In this document: positions 21,867-22,595 of the stretch, piece by piece | Numbering within the stretch: position 1 is the stretch's first letter | How the letters are laid out: each line of letters starts with the position of its first letter | Virus record (IMG/VR): IMGVR_UViG_3300009285_005727 | Coordinates: 1-22,595 of that record | Direction: 5' to 3' (one strand) | DNA length: 22,595 nucleotides | From: a virus | Notes under the pieces: generated by a model | Seen by the model: only the letters and a program-made list of their open reading frames with translations | The model's database searches: none | Told to the model about the DNA's origin: nothing | Position numbers and translations under genes: made by a program

Positions 21867-21989
21867 CTAGCGATGCTTCAGGTGCTCGATGCAACGGACT
21901 ACCAGGAGTCCTGCTAACCATGGAACACAAAAGCCGCTCACCACAATCCAGAGCCCCAAGTTCCCCAAATACGCCCAGTCTACGTACAT
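21867..21989 (-). CDS. Small membrane protein (first gene of late operon)
   Basis: This 40-aa ORF starts MYVDWAYLGNLGLWIVVSGF and continues C-V-P-W-L-A-G-L-L-V-V before a basic end R-C-I-E-H-L-K-H-R. Residues 6-31 are hydrophobic, enough for one transmembrane helix, and the positive C-terminus predicts an inside end. An AGGAGG-type ribosome binding site (ACAGGAGGGG) lies 6 nt before the ATG, the best such site in the window, and a promoter lies about 20 bp further up. The stop TAG is 13 bp before the resolvase ATG. A lysis-related or membrane-anchored role is a guess; many holins are longer and have more segments. Confidence 0.65.
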   Translation of the reverse strand: MYVDWAYLGNLGLWIVVSGFCVPWLAGLLVVRCIEHLKHR

Positions 21990-22015
21990 GTGCCCCTCCT
22001 GTTCGTGTGGCTAAA

Positions 22016-22045
22016 AGTATAGCATGGCAGGCGCTGAACTGTCAA
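22016..22045 (-). promoter_or_regulatory. Sigma-70 promoter of the late operon
   Basis: On the minus strand TTGACA (22045-22040) is followed after 18 bp by TATACT (22021-22016), an exact -35 and a near-exact -10 box. Transcription should start at about 22009 and give a 20-nt leader to the AGGAGG site of the 40-aa gene. It is the only strong promoter seen on the minus strand upstream of the packaging genes. Confidence 0.75.
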
Positions 22046-22083
22046 TTTCATGGGCATTTCAAAAATGATCAATGAAACTGGGG

Positions 22084-22510
22084 TGACACGGCACATGCGT
22101 CCCTGGAAGTGCTTGAGCCAGTATGGGTTATGGGTTTCGGACTTTGCGGAGCCAAAACGATTTGACACGCTCGTAACCCGTTTGGGCTCAGTGGGTTAGG
22201 TGCTAAAGTGGGTTTCCGTGTCAAACCTGTATATAAAGAAGAAGTGACACGACACGGATAGGCCACCTTAGGGGTGGCCCTATTTCTCCGTAGTCGTTAG
22301 GGCTGACACGGTGGGTGACACGCTCGTAAATCGTTTAGAATCAGAGGGTTGCGTGGGTTTTTGTGGTAGCGTGTCAAATGGTCCTAAAAGTGACACGCTG
22401 AGAAGTCGTTTAGAATCAACAAGATAGCGATTCCCGTGTCAGGGCCGTTTTTTTGACACGGCATTTTGACACGCAAATCGAGGTAAAATGGGCTAACTCC
22501 TTTAGAATCA
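22084..22510. repeat. TGACACG heptamer array with second conserved element
   Basis: Eleven exact heptamers lie within 390 bp. TGACACG starts at 22084, 22163, 22245, 22304, 22316, 22391, 22454 and 22467; CGTGTCA starts at 22217, 22370 and 22435. Main units begin every 71-82 bp (22084, 22163, 22245, 22316, 22391, 22467). A second element, consensus CGTTTAGAATCA then GGGTTA, recurs at 22332, 22407 and 22501 (exact TTTAGAATCA) and in weaker form at 22179 and near 22113. No ORF on either strand looks coding here. Arrays of this kind are usually binding sites for a replication initiator, a partition protein or a regulator; which applies here is not shown. Confidence 0.8.
22261..22285 (+). terminator. 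Stem-loop with T-rich tail inside the array
   Basis: GGCCACC (22261-22267) and GGTGGCC (22273-22279) form a perfect 7-bp stem around a 5-nt loop. On the plus strand CTATTTCT follows, so it could be a modest intrinsic terminator for rightward RNA, or simply a structural element of the array. On the minus strand there is no T-run. Confidence 0.4.
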
Positions 22511-22575
22511 ACGGGTTATGGCGAAATGAGGGTTTTGAATAAATTTCTGGTGTAGGGCCCCCATCCCCGCCGGCA

Positions 22576-22590
22576 TGGCACGATTCTTGC
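22576..22590 (+). promoter_or_regulatory. Sigma-54-type -24/-12 promoter, pointing out of the window
   Basis: TGGCACG (22576-22582), four bases, then TTGC (22587-22590) exactly match the sigma-54 consensus TGGCACG-N4-TTGC, and the GG and GC dinucleotides are 10 bp apart as required. Transcription would start about 12 bp further right, beyond the edge, so the controlled gene cannot be seen. A 6-bp inverted repeat CCCCGC/GCGGGG overlaps it (22565-22570, 22589-22594). Confidence 0.55.
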
Positions 22591-22595
22591 GGGGG

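Noticed and set aside
22224-22244. Possible promoter at the TATATAAAG stretch inside the array
   Set aside because: No -35 box at 16-19 bp is found on either strand.
22069-22266. 65-aa minus-strand frame across the heptamer array
   Set aside because: It reads through repeats and a stem-loop, with no ribosome site and no protein-like pattern.
22084-22510. CRISPR array
   Set aside because: Repeated elements are only 7 and about 12 bp, occur in both orientations, and the intervening DNA is itself partly conserved; no cas gene is near.
22474-22520. Integron attC site or tRNA-related attachment site
   Set aside because: The CTAAC and GGGTTA stretches look suggestive, but the required core and inverse-core spacing, and any tRNA fold, are absent.

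Overview
The window looks like the late (virion) half of a tailed double-stranded DNA phage or prophage of an uncultured, fairly GC-rich bacterium. All confident genes (about 30) lie on the minus strand, so the window reads functionally from right to left, with short gaps and many stop/start overlaps of the TAATG type. The order terminase - portal - scaffold - capsid - adaptor - two propeller-like tail proteins - tail fibre, a P22-sized portal (751 aa), and the absence of a tape-measure, tail-tube or sheath gene suggest a short-tailed (podovirus-like) particle. The host cannot be named from the sequence.

Right end (21990-22595): a 600-bp gene-free control region. It holds a near-consensus sigma-70 promoter pointing left into the late operon, an array of eleven exact TGACACG/CGTGTCA heptamers with a second conserved element (TTTAGAATCA..GGGTTA), a stem-loop, and at the edge an exact sigma-54-type -24/-12 element pointing right, out of the window.

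Packaging and head (13160-21989): a 40-aa membrane protein with a strong ribosome binding site, an Hjc-like PD-(D/E)XK resolvase, a small terminase candidate, a 57-aa basic protein, large terminase, a beta-rich structural protein, a 63-aa zinc-ribbon protein, a coiled-coil protein, portal, scaffold, HK97-fold capsid protein and a capsid-adjacent protein. Five small or large proteins of this module and its tail extension carry paired cysteines. An intrinsic terminator follows the capsid gene.

Decoration and adhesion (4947-13115): a run of small virion-type proteins, a parallel beta-helix protein, several fibre proteins with recognisable phage-fibre motifs, two related 56-58-aa proteins, and a small protein with a signal peptide and an FN3-like domain. 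One fibre gene (7140-7750) is broken by an apparent -1 frameshift at a run of A bases.

Tail (1-4917): a CxxC mini-protein, a likely head-tail adaptor, a small basic protein, two P22 gp10-like propeller proteins and the first 268 codons of a repetitive tail fibre that runs off the left edge.

The least explained part, and the best candidate for something new, is the heptamer array. Its inverted pairs are spaced 61, 61 and 51 bp end to end, a difference close to one helical turn, as expected if a protein binds both half-sites on one face of the DNA.
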